From NCBI RefSeq assembly GCF_030813715.1, contig NZ_JAUSUZ010000001.1:6696001-6760000 (forward strand): 64,000 bases of DNA. Direction: 5' to 3'. This DNA comes from Catenuloplanes indicus. Its GTDB lineage: Bacteria; Actinomycetota; Actinomycetes; Mycobacteriales; Micromonosporaceae. The first letter of the stretch is position 1. The number at the start of each line of letters is the position of its first letter. Under the pieces are notes generated by a model. It saw nothing but the letters and a program-made list of their open reading frames with translations, was not told the DNA's origin and did not search any database. Of the stretch, positions 51,196-60,416 are shown in pieces. Position numbers and translations under genes: made by a program.

Positions 51196-52308
51196 TCAGC
51201 GGCAGAACGCGGTGTCGACCGCGTCGAGCACGTGCTGGTGCCGCTCCGCGGAGTCCGGCGTCGTGGTGAGCGCGATCGAGACCGCGCGGCCGTCCGTGGT
51301 GGCGCCGCCGCGGGTCTCGAAGCCGGGCAGGTCACCGCCGTGTCCCCAGTAGACGCCGCCGCAGCTCAGCGGCGAGCTGGCCAGGCCGAGCCCGTAGCGG
51401 GCGCCGGGCCACAGCCCCGCGGACGCGTCCACCGTCCGCTGCATCTCGGCCAGCTCGGCCGCGCCGAGCAGCTTGCCGTCGAGCAGCGCGCGGAGGAACG
51501 TGTTCAGGTCGCGCGGCGTGGCGATCATCTGACCGGCCGCCCAGCCCCAGGACGGGTCCAACTCGGTGACGTCGGTCCGGTCCGGGCCCAGGTAGCCGCG
51601 CGGGTGCGGGGTGCGGATCGACTCGTCGCCGACGCCGGGGAAGTACGTGCGGCGCAGCCCCACTCGGTCGATCACCCGCTCGGTGATCTGCTCGGCCAGC
51701 GGCCGGCCCGTCACCCGCTGGATCAGCAGGCCGAGCACCACGTACCCGGTGTTGCTGTACCGCCACCCGGTCCCGGGCGCGAAGTCCGGCGCGTGCGCGA
51801 ACGCGACGTCCAGCAGTTCGCGCGGCTCCCGGTAACGGTGCCGGCCGGTGTCGAAGCTCTCGTCCGGCATGTGATCGGTGTAGTTCGCCAGCCCGCTGGT
51901 GTGCTGCAGCAGCTGGCGGACCGTGATCTGCGCGCCGTTCGGGACCAGGCCGGGCAGGTACGTCTCGATCGGCTCGTCCAGGCCGACCGTGCCCTCGCCG
52001 GCCAGCTGGAGCACGACCACGGCGGTGAACGTCTTGGTGTTGCTGCCGATCCGGACGTAGCCGTCGCGCGGCGGTTTCGCGCCGGTGCTCAGGTCACCGA
52101 CGCCGGCGGTGAGATCGCGCTGCCGGCCGGAGCGGTCCGTGACCGAGGCCAGCGCGCCCGGGAAACCGTGCGTCCGGACCAGCGCGTCCAGCGCGGACTG
52201 TGTGGCACCGCCGGCGTGGGCCGATACCGGCGCCGGCGCGGTGACCAGGGTGAGACCGGTGAGCAAAGCCAGCGCGGTAGCGGTGCACCGGCGGATCGTC
52301 GTCGTCAT
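51196..52308 (-). CDS. Secreted serine hydrolase (beta-lactamase class C / D,D-peptidase family), copy 1
   Basis: 370 residues from ATG 52308. A signal peptide ends in VSAHA. Active-site motifs of the serine beta-lactamase fold are S-N-T-K (RIGSNTKTF), Y-S-N (GWRYSNTGYV) and H-G-G (WGHGGDLPG). Resembles Streptomyces R61-type D,D-carboxypeptidases and related esterases. It is about 60% similar by eye to the gene immediately upstream (52412-53617), so the two are tandem paralogues. Its final residues DAVDTAFCR match the end of the neighbour. Confidence 0.88.
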   Translation of the reverse strand: MTTTIRRCTATALALLTGLTLVTAPAPVSAHAGGATQSALDALVRTHGFPGALASVTDRSGRQRDLTAGVGDLSTGAKPPRDGYVRIGSNTKTFTAVVVLQLAGEGTVGLDEPIETYLPGLVPNGAQITVRQLLQHTSGLANYTDHMPDESFDTGRHRYREPRELLDVAFAHAPDFAPGTGWRYSNTGYVVLGLLIQRVTGRPLAEQITERVIDRVGLRRTYFPGVGDESIRTPHPRGYLGPDRTDVTELDPSWGWAAGQMIATPRDLNTFLRALLDGKLLGAAELAEMQRTVDASAGLWPGARYGLGLASSPLSCGGVYWGHGGDLPGFETRGGATTDGRAVSIALTTTPDSAERHQHVLDAVDTAFCR

Positions 52309-52379
52309 GCCGAGAAGCCTCGCGGAATCCGCGGCCGGAGACGATCCGGGCAGGCCCCGTTCCCGGGGTAGGGCCAGGC

Positions 52380-52442
52380 CTACCCGCAGAACGCGGTCTG
52401 CATCGCGCCGGCTACCCGCAGAACGCGGTCTCCACCGCGCCG
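52380..52442 (-). repeat. 32-bp direct duplication of a gene 3' end
   Basis: 31-base segments at 52380-52410 and 52412-52442 are near-identical (two differences), each reading out, on the minus strand, as the last codons of the family ending in TAFCG plus stop. The second copy is the true end of the upstream gene; the first is an isolated remnant, most easily explained as the last part of a further paralogue lost by recombination. Confidence 0.75.
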
Positions 52443-53617
52443 ACCACGTGCAGGTGCGCGGCGCGGCCGGACGGGCCGGAGGTGACCGCGACCGTGACCG
52501 CGCGGCCGTCCGCGCGGATGCCGCCGCGCGTCTCGAAGCCGGGCACGTCGCCACCGTGGCCCCAGTACGCGCCGCCGCAGCGCAGTGGCGTGCGGGTGAG
52601 GCCGAGGCCGTACCGCACGCCGGGCCACATCTGGCCGCCGGTGTCCACGGTCTTCCGCATCTCGGCGAGCTCGCCCGGGCCGAGCAGCCGGCTCTCGAAG
52701 AGCAGCGCGCGGAAGAACGCGTTCAGGTCGCGCGGTGTGGCGATCATGGCGCCGGCCGCCCACGCCCAGGACGGGTCGGAGACCGTGACGTCGTCGCGCG
52801 GGTCGCCGTCGTACGCCCGGGGGTGCGGCGCGCGCAGCGTCTCCTCGTCGCCCTTCGGGAAGTAGGTCTCGCGTAGGCCGAGCCGGTCGATCACGCGCGT
52901 GGTGATCTCGTCCGCGACCGTGCGCCCGGTGAGCCGCTCGATCATCAGACCGAGCACGACGTACCCGGTGTTGCTGTACCGCCAGCCCTTCCCGGGCGGG
53001 AACGCGGGTCCCTTCGAGAACGCTATCCGCAGCAGGTCGGCCGGGCTGCGGTAGAAGTGCCGGCCCTCGTCGAAGTCGGAGTCCGGCATGAAGTCGGTGT
53101 AGTTCGCCAGGCCGCTGGTGTGCTGCAACAGCTGCCGCACCGAGATGTTCTTGCCGCCCGGCACCACGTCCGGCAGGTAGGTCTGGATCGACCGGTCGAG
53201 CTGGACCCGGCCCTCCGCGACCAGTTGCAGCACCACCACGGCCACGAAGGTCTTGGTGTTGCTGCCGATCCGGACGTACCCGTTCTCCGGCGGTGCCTCG
53301 CCGGTGGCCAGGTCCCCGGTGCCCGCGGTGTAGTCACGGGCGTCGCCGCCGGGGTCCTCGACGGACGCGAGTACGCCCGGGAACCGGTCCGTGGTGATCA
53401 GCGCCGCCAGGCTGCGCCGGAACGCGACGTCCTGCTCGGTCTCCGCGGGCGGCGCGTCCGGAGTCTCCCGGACGGCCGGTGCCGGTGCCGGTGTCCCGGC
53501 CGGCGCTCGCGCGAGCTCCACGGCCGGCTCCCGTGCGGCCAGCGCGACCGCGGCGATGACGGCGAGGACGAGGAGCAGCGCGATCGCCGCGGTGATGGCC
53601 TTCGCGCGGATCGTCAT
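52412..53617 (-). CDS. Secreted serine hydrolase (beta-lactamase class C / D,D-peptidase family), copy 2
   Basis: 401 residues. An N-terminal membrane segment (KAITAAIALLLVLAVIAAVAL) is a signal peptide or anchor, followed by an Ala/Pro linker. Motifs are S-N-T-K (RIGSNTKTF), Y-S-N (GWRYSNTGYV) and H-G-G (WGHGGDVPG), as in the paralogue downstream. The cell-surface location and fold suggest D,D-peptidase or esterase activity; the substrate is unknown. The pair is transcribed leftwards with about 103 bases between them. Confidence 0.88.
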   Translation of the reverse strand: MTIRAKAITAAIALLLVLAVIAAVALAAREPAVELARAPAGTPAPAPAVRETPDAPPAETEQDVAFRRSLAALITTDRFPGVLASVEDPGGDARDYTAGTGDLATGEAPPENGYVRIGSNTKTFVAVVVLQLVAEGRVQLDRSIQTYLPDVVPGGKNISVRQLLQHTSGLANYTDFMPDSDFDEGRHFYRSPADLLRIAFSKGPAFPPGKGWRYSNTGYVVLGLMIERLTGRTVADEITTRVIDRLGLRETYFPKGDEETLRAPHPRAYDGDPRDDVTVSDPSWAWAAGAMIATPRDLNAFFRALLFESRLLGPGELAEMRKTVDTGGQMWPGVRYGLGLTRTPLRCGGAYWGHGGDVPGFETRGGIRADGRAVTVAVTSGPSGRAAHLHVVGAVETAFCG

Positions 53618-53695
53618 GCCTCAAGAGTGCGGCACGACGGCATGTTCGCGAAACGACAATCGGTGCCCGTCGCCGGACCGCGATAGATTGCGGCC

Positions 53696-54475
53696 ATGAC
53701 GGTTCCCACGGTCACACTTCCGCTACCGGACGGTTCGGCCGCCGAGATGCCGATGGTCGGCTTCGGCACCTGGCGGATGCGGGGTCAGCAGGCCTACGAC
53801 GCGACCCGCGCCGCGCTCGACGCCGGTTACCGGCACATCGACACCGCCACCATGTACGGCAACGAGGCCGAGGTCGGCCGCGCGCTCCGGGACAGCGGCG
53901 TGCCGCGCGAGGACGTCTTCCTGACCACGAAACTGCTGGCCGAGGACGCCGGCCGGGAGAAACGGGCGCTCACCGACAGCCTGCGCAACCTCGGCGTGCA
54001 GCAGGTCGACCTGTGGCTGATCCACTGGCCGCCCGGCGGGCTGGCCGCGCCCGGGGTGTGGCGGGAGTTCATCAGCGCGCAGGACAGCGGTTTCGTCCGG
54101 TCGATCGGCGTCAGCAACTACGCGCCGGAGCAGATCGACGAGCTGGCCGAGGCGACCGGGCGGCGGCCGGTGGTGGACCAGATCCCGTGGAGCCCGGCCC
54201 GGCACGACGCGCCGCTGCTGGCCGACCTGCGTTCGCGCGAGGTGGTGGTCGAGGGCTACAGCCCGATCAAGCGCACGCCGATGGACTCGCCGGTGCTGGC
54301 CGAGATCGCCGGGCGGCACGGGCGGACGCCGGCTCAGGTGGTGCTGCGCTGGCACCTCCAGCACGACATCGTCATCATCCCGAAGTCGGCGCACCCGGAC
54401 CGGATCGCGGAGAACATCGACCTGTTCGGCTTCACGCTCACCGACGAGGAGATGCACGCCCTCGACCGTCTGTGA
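53696..54475 (+). CDS. Aldo/keto reductase
   Basis: 259 residues forming the AKR barrel. Catalytic residues D-Y-K-H are visible in GYRHIDTATMYGNE (D, Y), TTKLLAED (K) and LWLIHWPP (H). The NADPH-binding IIPKSAHPDRIAENIDLF stretch is near the C-terminus. It reduces an aldehyde or ketone, with broad specificity likely. It is divergent from the serine hydrolase gene and convergent with the glycosyltransferase gene, whose stop it almost touches. Confidence 0.92.
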   Translation: MTVPTVTLPLPDGSAAEMPMVGFGTWRMRGQQAYDATRAALDAGYRHIDTATMYGNEAEVGRALRDSGVPREDVFLTTKLLAEDAGREKRALTDSLRNLGVQQVDLWLIHWPPGGLAAPGVWREFISAQDSGFVRSIGVSNYAPEQIDELAEATGRRPVVDQIPWSPARHDAPLLADLRSREVVVEGYSPIKRTPMDSPVLAEIAGRHGRTPAQVVLRWHLQHDIVIIPKSAHPDRIAENIDLFGFTLTDEEMHALDRL

Positions 54476-55825
54476 TCAGGGATTGGCCGGGTAGTGGCGC
54501 TCGGCCAGCCGGCGGCGGCGTTCGTCGCGCAGACCGGTGAGGTAGGCGCGCGGGCCGGCCAGCAATCCGGCCCGGTGCGCGCCGCGCAGCTCGGCCGGTG
54601 CGCCCGCGGGCAGCAGCGGCGCGCGCAGGCTCCGCCGTGCCTGGCCGAGCAGCGGCAGCGCCAGCAGCGGCTCGGCCATCAGGATCGCGGTGTGCAGCGC
54701 GGCCAGCCCGGTGCCGCGCCCGGCCAGCTGCGCGCGCAGGCCGTCCAGGTCACGGCGGTGCCGGCGGCGGACCAGCACGGACGGCTCGTACGCGATCGTG
54801 CCGCCGTGCAGCCGCACCTGGGTGAACGCGAGCGTCTCGGCCGCGGTCCGGGCCGGTGTGCCGGCACCGAGCGCCACGTCCCAGCCGCCGATCCGCTCGA
54901 TCACGTGCGGCCGGAACACCATGTTCGTGCCGGACCCGGGCGGTGGTGCCGCGGCCAGCGGATGCCGCCGGTGCTCGGTCGCCGGCCCGAACCGCTCCGC
55001 GGTGAACGACGGCTCGTCCAGCCGCTGCGCCCACAGCTGCGCGTCCGTCTCCAGCTCCGCCGGTACGACCGCGCCGGTGATCACGTCCGCGTCCGGGTGC
55101 CGGGCGAGCGCGCGGGCGATCTCGGCCAGCCAGTGCACGTCCGGCACCGCGTCGTCGTCGATGAACGCGAGCGTCTCGCCCGGTGCCGCGGCCACCGCCC
55201 GGTTACGCGCGTGCGACAGACCCGGGGTCTCCTCGCGCAGGTAGTCCACGGTGATCCGGCCCGGTGACTCGGCCGCGCGGGCGGCGTCCAGCACCACCTC
55301 GGCGGTCTCCCGGCTCTCCGGCGCGTTGTCCACGACGAGGATCCGGAACCGCGGGTACTCCTGCGCGAGCAGCCCGTCCAGGCAGCGGGACAGCGCGTCC
55401 GGGCGGTTCCGGGTGCAGATCACCACGGTCAGCCGCGGCGGGTCGGTCAGCAGCGCGACCCGGTCGGACAGATATGCCGGTACGGCCTCCGGTATCGCGC
55501 CGCCGAGGGGCAGCGGCCCAACCGCGTTGATCCCGGCCGCGGTCAGCCGGGACCGGACCGCGTCGCCGAGCCGGGCGTCGATCGCGTCCGCGACCGCCTC
55601 CGGCGTCAGCCCACCGTCCGGTACGTCCAGCAGCAGCGCGCCGACCGGCTCGGTGAACGCGCGGATCAGCAGCCAGGCGTGCGCGATCCGGCGCCCGTCC
55701 GCGTCGATCGCGGGCACGGCCGGGACCGGGTCGTAGAGCTCGACGTCGCGGACCAGCGCGGCGCGGGTGAGCCGGAGCGGGCGGAGGATCCGGCGGATCG
55801 CGTGGTCCATGCCGGGCAGGCTCAT
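54476..55825 (-). CDS. Glycosyltransferase family 2 protein with N-terminal extension
   Basis: 449 residues from ATG 55825, overlapping the stop of the preceding gene by ATGA. The first 130 residues are a non-catalytic helical region. The GT2 domain begins at RLTVVICTRNRPDALSRCLDGL; the metal-binding DxD-type motif is FIDDDAVPD, and the acceptor-side ED/W region is GGWDVALGAGT. It transfers a sugar from a nucleotide donor to a cell-envelope or secreted glycan. It forms a pair with the second GT2 gene upstream. Confidence 0.87.
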   Translation of the reverse strand: MSLPGMDHAIRRILRPLRLTRAALVRDVELYDPVPAVPAIDADGRRIAHAWLLIRAFTEPVGALLLDVPDGGLTPEAVADAIDARLGDAVRSRLTAAGINAVGPLPLGGAIPEAVPAYLSDRVALLTDPPRLTVVICTRNRPDALSRCLDGLLAQEYPRFRILVVDNAPESRETAEVVLDAARAAESPGRITVDYLREETPGLSHARNRAVAAAPGETLAFIDDDAVPDVHWLAEIARALARHPDADVITGAVVPAELETDAQLWAQRLDEPSFTAERFGPATEHRRHPLAAAPPPGSGTNMVFRPHVIERIGGWDVALGAGTPARTAAETLAFTQVRLHGGTIAYEPSVLVRRRHRRDLDGLRAQLAGRGTGLAALHTAILMAEPLLALPLLGQARRSLRAPLLPAGAPAELRGAHRAGLLAGPRAYLTGLRDERRRRLAERHYPANP

Positions 55826-56796
55826 CGCCGTACCCCCGCCGTGACCTTCTGGGTCTGGACCGGCACCGGCCGGGGCGCGGGCGGCCGCGTGGTCAGCTCC
55901 AGCACGCCACCGGCCGCGGCGGCGGTCGCACCGGCGGCGACCGCACCGGCCCGGCGGAGCGCACCGGGGGCGCCGCCGCGCAGCAGCGCGCGCAGCGGCC
56001 GGGCCGGCGTGCCGGGCAGCACGGCGCGGAGCGGGCCGCGGCCGGACCTCGCGGCGATCCGGCCGGCGTGGAAGCAGCGGCGCAGCAGGTGCCGCATCGT
56101 CATCCGCTCCGGGGTGACCGGGTGGTGGACGCGCGCGTCCGGCACGAAGATCCAGAGGCCACCGGCCTCGGCCATCCGCCGGCACAGCGCGGCGTCGCGC
56201 GCTCCCGGCCGCTCCGCCGGACCGCCGTACGGTGCGGAGTCGTCGCGGTTGCCGAAACCGCCGACCGCGATGAACGTCTCGCGGCGCACGGCCATGGCGG
56301 CGGAGCGGACCTCGGCCGTGGGCGCGGCCGGCTTGGCCGGGTCGGTGGCGCCGACGGTCCAGAGCAGCTCGTCCGGGAACCAGGCGGGGCGGCGGCCGCT
56401 CCAGGCCGGCAGGATCGCACCGCCGGTGCCGGTCACGGCCCGGTCCGCGAACGGCGTGAGCAGCGCGGCCAGCCAGCCGTGGTGGGCGCGCACGTCGTCG
56501 TCGAGGAACGCGATCAGCGGGGTGATCGCGTGGAACGCGCCGGTGTCCCGGGCACCGGCCGCGCCGCGGCGGAACCGGTTCGCCAGCACGGTCACACCGG
56601 GCAGCTCGTGCCGGGCCTTCTCGTACAGCGCGGCGTTGTGGTCGACTACCACCACGATCTCGGCCGGCGCCGGGACCTGCGCCCTTGCGGACTCGACCGC
56701 GTGCCGCAGCGAGGTCCAACGGTGCTCGGTGCGGCAGGGGATGACCACGGTCACCGGGGAGATGGCGTGCACGTCTGTGTTCACCGAGGGTGACAT
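55822..56796 (-). CDS. Glycosyltransferase family 2 protein
   Basis: 324 residues. The GT-A nucleotide-binding start is PVTVVIPCRTEHRWTSLRHA (about 13-33). The DDD motif is AFLDDDVRAHHGWL. The GGFGNRDD region is the acceptor loop. The C-terminal end (after about 255) is Ala/Pro-rich and lacks clear membrane helices. It is cotranscribed with the GT2 gene downstream by a 4-base overlap. Together they may build a surface polysaccharide, but no other polymer genes are nearby. Confidence 0.87.
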   Translation of the reverse strand: MSPSVNTDVHAISPVTVVIPCRTEHRWTSLRHAVESARAQVPAPAEIVVVVDHNAALYEKARHELPGVTVLANRFRRGAAGARDTGAFHAITPLIAFLDDDVRAHHGWLAALLTPFADRAVTGTGGAILPAWSGRRPAWFPDELLWTVGATDPAKPAAPTAEVRSAAMAVRRETFIAVGGFGNRDDSAPYGGPAERPGARDAALCRRMAEAGGLWIFVPDARVHHPVTPERMTMRHLLRRCFHAGRIAARSGRGPLRAVLPGTPARPLRALLRGGAPGALRRAGAVAAGATAAAAGGVLELTTRPPAPRPVPVQTQKVTAGVRR

Positions 56797-57167
56797 GCGG
56801 GTCCTCTCAACGACGGCGGCGCCGGAGGGGGAGCGGCGCGCGTCTAGAAACTAGCCGCCGGTCACGAAGAGTCAACCGGCCTCGTCGCCGACCGCCGGAA
56901 CCGTGCGTGACCGGGTTCTTCAGGTCCTGCTTGACCAGCGGATATCGGCGTCACCGGCGTCACGGTTTACGGTGTTCAAGAATCCGCCCGGCGGGGCCTG
57001 CACCGGGCCGGGCCGGGCGCGCGGGAGGGTCGTGCGTCGTCCGGATGAAGCGGGCAAATCGCCGTCACTGTGCGCAATTATGTGTTCTATGTCACAACGC
57101 CTCAGAACTACGGAGTGTGACCGGCGGGTTGCGATTGGGCCGCGAGTGCGCTGGATACAGTGCTCAT
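56797..57167. other. 371-bp intergenic stretch
   Basis: Lies between the divergent GT2 gene and the small zinc-type protein gene. A weak -10 (TACAGT, 57156-57161) for the latter is at its right end. Nothing else recognisable; composition is ordinary. Confidence 0.4.
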
Positions 57168-57302
57168 GTGCAGGTCAAGCCGTGCGTCTGCGGGCATCCG
57201 AAGGCCGCCCACGAGCACTTTCGCCGTGGGTCGGACTGTGCCGTCTGCGGCCCGGAGAAGTGCCCGATATTTCGGCGGCGCCGATGGTGGCGGCGGACGT
57301 AA
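57168..57302 (+). CDS. Small cysteine/histidine protein, probable zinc ribbon
   Basis: 44 residues from GTG 57168. The pattern C-x-C-G-H near the start (KPCVCGHPKAAHEHF) followed by DCAVCGPEKCPIF gives five cysteines and several histidines, a zinc-binding arrangement found in a short actinobacterial family. A -10 box (57156-57161) puts the transcription start at the GTG, and no ribosome binding site is present, so a leaderless mRNA is likely. Too short for many ORF callers. Role unknown. Confidence 0.68.
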   Translation: MQVKPCVCGHPKAAHEHFRRGSDCAVCGPEKCPIFRRRRWWRRT

Positions 57303-57344
57303 TGTCGAGCTGACGGATTATCTGCCCGACGGAATGGATGCCGC

Positions 57345-58214
57345 GTGAAACTCGGCCTGCACATCTCCGACTTCACCTGGGGCGTCAGCGCGGACCAGCT
57401 CGCGCCGACGGTCGCCCGGATCGCCCGGGACGCCGACGACGCCGGCTTCGACCGGATCAGCGTCATGGACCACGTCTGGCAGATCGCGGTACACGGGCCG
57501 CCGGAGCACGAGATGCTCGAGGCCTACACCACGCTCGGCTTCCTGGCCGCGCACACCAGCCGGGTCAAGCTGCTCACGCTGGTCACCGGCGTGGTCTACC
57601 GCGAACCCGGCCTGCTCGCCAAGATCGTCACTACGCTCGACGTGCTCTCCCAGGGGCGCGCCATGCTCGGCATCGGCGCCGCCTGGAACGAGGACGAGTC
57701 GCGCGGTCTCGGCCTGTTCTTCCCGCCGACCAAGGAGCGGTTCGAGCGGCTGGAGGAGGCGCTGCGGATCTGCCGGCAGATGTTCGACGGGCCGGAGGGC
57801 GCATTCCACGGCAAGCACTACACGCTGGGGCGGACGCTCAACAACCCGCGACCGGTCAGCCCGCGGGTGCCGATCCTGATCGGCGGCAGCGGCGAGAAGA
57901 AGACGCTGCGGTTCGTCGCGCAGTACGCGGACTCGTGCAACCTGTTCGCCGGGCCGGATGTCGCGCACAAGATCGAGGTGCTCAAGCAGCACTGCGCGGA
58001 CGTGGGCCGCGACTACGACGAGATCGAGAAGACCGTGATCTACCGGTACGACCTCGGCGCCGGCGGGTCGCGGGTGGAGCAGACGCTGGAGGACCTGGCG
58101 GGCCTGAGCAAGCTCGGCTTCGCGGTCGCGCACGGCGGCGTGAAGAACGTGGCCGACCCGGCGACGCTCGCGCTGTTCCGGGAGCGGGTCGTCCCGGAGG
58201 CCGCGAAGCTCTGA
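57345..58214 (+). CDS. LLM-class F420-dependent oxidoreductase
   Basis: 289 residues from GTG 57345. The luciferase-like barrel starts at KLGLHISDFTWG, with F420-contact regions around ISVMDHVWQ, GRAMLGIGAAWNEDESRGLG (in part) and PILIGGSGEKKTLRF. It is of the Streptomyces/Mycobacterium group that uses the deazaflavin F420 to reduce or oxidise a small substrate. F420 use supports the actinobacterial assignment. It starts 43 bases after the small zinc-type gene. Confidence 0.92.
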   Translation: MKLGLHISDFTWGVSADQLAPTVARIARDADDAGFDRISVMDHVWQIAVHGPPEHEMLEAYTTLGFLAAHTSRVKLLTLVTGVVYREPGLLAKIVTTLDVLSQGRAMLGIGAAWNEDESRGLGLFFPPTKERFERLEEALRICRQMFDGPEGAFHGKHYTLGRTLNNPRPVSPRVPILIGGSGEKKTLRFVAQYADSCNLFAGPDVAHKIEVLKQHCADVGRDYDEIEKTVIYRYDLGAGGSRVEQTLEDLAGLSKLGFAVAHGGVKNVADPATLALFRERVVPEAAKL

Positions 58215-58275
58215 CCCCGGCCGCCTCATCGACAGGTATGGACTTGACGGGCCGCGGCGGCCACAGTGGTTTCTC

Positions 58276-59670
58276 ATGGACATCGATTCCGGCGGTGTCG
58301 GCCGCCGTACCGTGTTGACCACCGCTCTGGTGTCCGCCGCGACGGCGGCAACGGCCTCCCCGGCCGCGGCCGCCCCCGCCGTCGTCACCGGGCCCGGCGT
58401 TCCGGTCACGCCACAGCCGCCGGACGCGGAACTGCGGCGTGCGCTGCGCGAGGTCTCGCCGGCGCGGATCGAGGCGATCGTGCGGAAGCTCGCCTCGTTC
58501 GGGACCCGGCACACGCTGTCCGCGCAGGACGATCCGGTGCGTGGCATCGGTGCGGCGCGCGACTGGATCTTCGAGGAGCTGAGCCGGTACGCGGCGGCGT
58601 CCGGCGGGCGGATGACCGTGCGGAAACAGTCCTACACGCAGGAACCGGCGAACCGGATCCCGGTGCCGACGGTGATCACGAACGTGCTGGCCACGCTGCG
58701 CGGCGACGCGGAACCGGACCGGGTCTACCTGGTCTCCGGGCACTACGACTCGCGGGTCAGCGACGTCATGAACGCGACCGCGGACGCGCCCGGTGCGGAC
58801 GACGACGCGTCCGGTGTCGCGGTCGCGATGGAACTCGCGCGGGTCTTCGCGACCCGGCGGGTCAAGGCCACGATCATCTTCGCCGCGGTGGCGGGCGAGG
58901 AGCAGGGACTCTACGGCGCCGCACACCTGGCCGGGCAGCTCAAGGCCGCGGGTACGGACGTGCAGGGCATGTTCACCGACGACATCGTGGGAGCGCCGAA
59001 CGAGGCCGGGGGTGCGCACACCGTACGGCTGTTCGCGGAAGGGGTGCCCACGTCGGAGACGCCGGCGCAGGCGGCGACCCGGCAGTCCGTGGGCGGGGAG
59101 AACGACTCGCCGGCGCGGCAGCTCGCGCGGTTCGCGGTGAGCACGGGGGCGAACGCGGCGACCGGGATGCGGATCCGGGTGGTCTACCGGCGGGACCGTT
59201 ACCTGCGCGGCGGGGATCAGATCCCGTTCCTGCAACAGGGGTATCCGGCGGCGCGGTTCACCGAGCCGCGCGAGGACTTCGCGCACCAGCATCAGGACGT
59301 GCGGGTCGAGGACGGGGTGCGGTACGGGGATCTGCCGGAGTTCTGCGACTTCCCGTACATCGCGCGGGTGGCGCGGGTCAACGGGGCGGTGCTGTGGGCG
59401 CTGGCGCAGGGGCCGGGGACGCCCAAGGGCGTGACCGTCGTGACGTCGAACCTGACCAATGACACCCAGTTGCGGTGGCAGGGCGGCGCGGCCGGATATG
59501 AGGTCGTGTGGCGGGAGACGACGGACGCGGACTGGACGCACGTGATCGCGGTCGGAGCGGTCAGCGCCGCTACGGTGCGGTTGTCGAAGGACAACGTGTT
59601 CTTCGGCGTGCGGGCCGTCGATGCCGCCGGACGGCGTAGCCCGGTGGCGTTCCCGGTGCCGGGGGCGTGA
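58276..59670 (+). CDS. Secreted M28-family metallopeptidase
   Basis: 464 residues. The N-terminus has a twin-arginine-like GRRTVLTTALVSA and an AAAAP cleavage site. The M28 zinc ligands appear in order: GHYDS (H), GADDDASG (D), AGEEQGLYG (E pair), FTDDIVG (D) and EDFAHQHQD (H). The last 90 residues look like a fibronectin-type/beta-sandwich module. It is probably an exported aminopeptidase acting on peptides outside the cell; the extra C-terminal module is unusual for the shorter relatives. Confidence 0.88.
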   Translation: MDIDSGGVGRRTVLTTALVSAATAATASPAAAAPAVVTGPGVPVTPQPPDAELRRALREVSPARIEAIVRKLASFGTRHTLSAQDDPVRGIGAARDWIFEELSRYAAASGGRMTVRKQSYTQEPANRIPVPTVITNVLATLRGDAEPDRVYLVSGHYDSRVSDVMNATADAPGADDDASGVAVAMELARVFATRRVKATIIFAAVAGEEQGLYGAAHLAGQLKAAGTDVQGMFTDDIVGAPNEAGGAHTVRLFAEGVPTSETPAQAATRQSVGGENDSPARQLARFAVSTGANAATGMRIRVVYRRDRYLRGGDQIPFLQQGYPAARFTEPREDFAHQHQDVRVEDGVRYGDLPEFCDFPYIARVARVNGAVLWALAQGPGTPKGVTVVTSNLTNDTQLRWQGGAAGYEVVWRETTDADWTHVIAVGAVSAATVRLSKDNVFFGVRAVDAAGRRSPVAFPVPGA

Positions 59671-59676
59671 CGCCGA

Positions 59677-60264
59677 TCAGTCCGTGGGGCAGTAGTCCCA
59701 GACGTCCGGGTAGGCGGCGGGTGTGTCGCGGGCCGTCGCGTCGGCGCAGGCGAGGAAGCCGGAGTCCATGCTGTTCCAGGTGGTGAGCGTGCCGGTGATC
59801 GGGGTACTGGGGGCGCAGGTGACGCGGAAGGCGGCCTCGACCAGCGTGGTCCCGGTGTAGGCGAGCAGCCAGCCGTGCTGGGTGGAGTTCTCCAGCATGG
59901 TGTGCAGCTGGGTCAGTTCGTCCTGCGGCGAGGTGTCCGGACCGAGGCTCTGGTTGCGCAGCTCGCCGAGGGACCGGGCGAGCGTGGGGATCCAGGAGCG
60001 GTCGGTGCCGTCGCCGGTGACCTCGGGCGTGAAGGGCCGGTCGAGCAGGTCGCGCCAGGTGGTCCGGGTGTCGTCGCGGTAGCGGGCGACCACGTGCAGC
60101 AGCGCGGGGGTGGAGCTGGGCTCGTCCCAGTCGACGGCGCCGGTGTCGGGGGTGCACGGCGGTGGCGGCGGGGACGTGGTCGGCGCGGGCGCGGGGGAGC
60201 CGCCGCAGGCGGTGAGCGCGAGCAGGGCCGCGAACGCTGCGACGCGCCGAAACGGGGCCCTCAT
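59677..60264 (-). CDS. Putative lipoprotein
   Basis: 195 residues from ATG 60264. The lipobox is LLALTACGG (Cys about 20), followed by a Pro/Thr linker. The mature part (about 40-195) is a mixed domain with four further cysteines near the N-terminal part and end (PPPPPC, VTCAP, FLACAD, WDYC). No enzyme motif is recognised. Exported and lipid-anchored; function unknown. Confidence 0.75.
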   Translation of the reverse strand: MRAPFRRVAAFAALLALTACGGSPAPAPTTSPPPPPCTPDTGAVDWDEPSSTPALLHVVARYRDDTRTTWRDLLDRPFTPEVTGDGTDRSWIPTLARSLGELRNQSLGPDTSPQDELTQLHTMLENSTQHGWLLAYTGTTLVEAAFRVTCAPSTPITGTLTTWNSMDSGFLACADATARDTPAAYPDVWDYCPTD

Positions 60265-60416
60265 CGACCCAGGATGGCAGGCCGCGGGGGCGCGGATGGT
60301 GAGCATCGACGAAGGTGCATGAGATCGGCTAGGCTGCCGGGGTCGGGCCGGGCGACAGGGCATCCCCAGCGCGGCGGCAAACCGTGCCGCGGCGCGCAGC
60401 AGACGGAGGGATTCTC

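Noticed and set aside
52380-52763. 127-codon minus-strand ORF overlapping the end of the second serine hydrolase
   Set aside because: Different frame of the real gene; its TAFCG ending comes from the 32-bp duplication.
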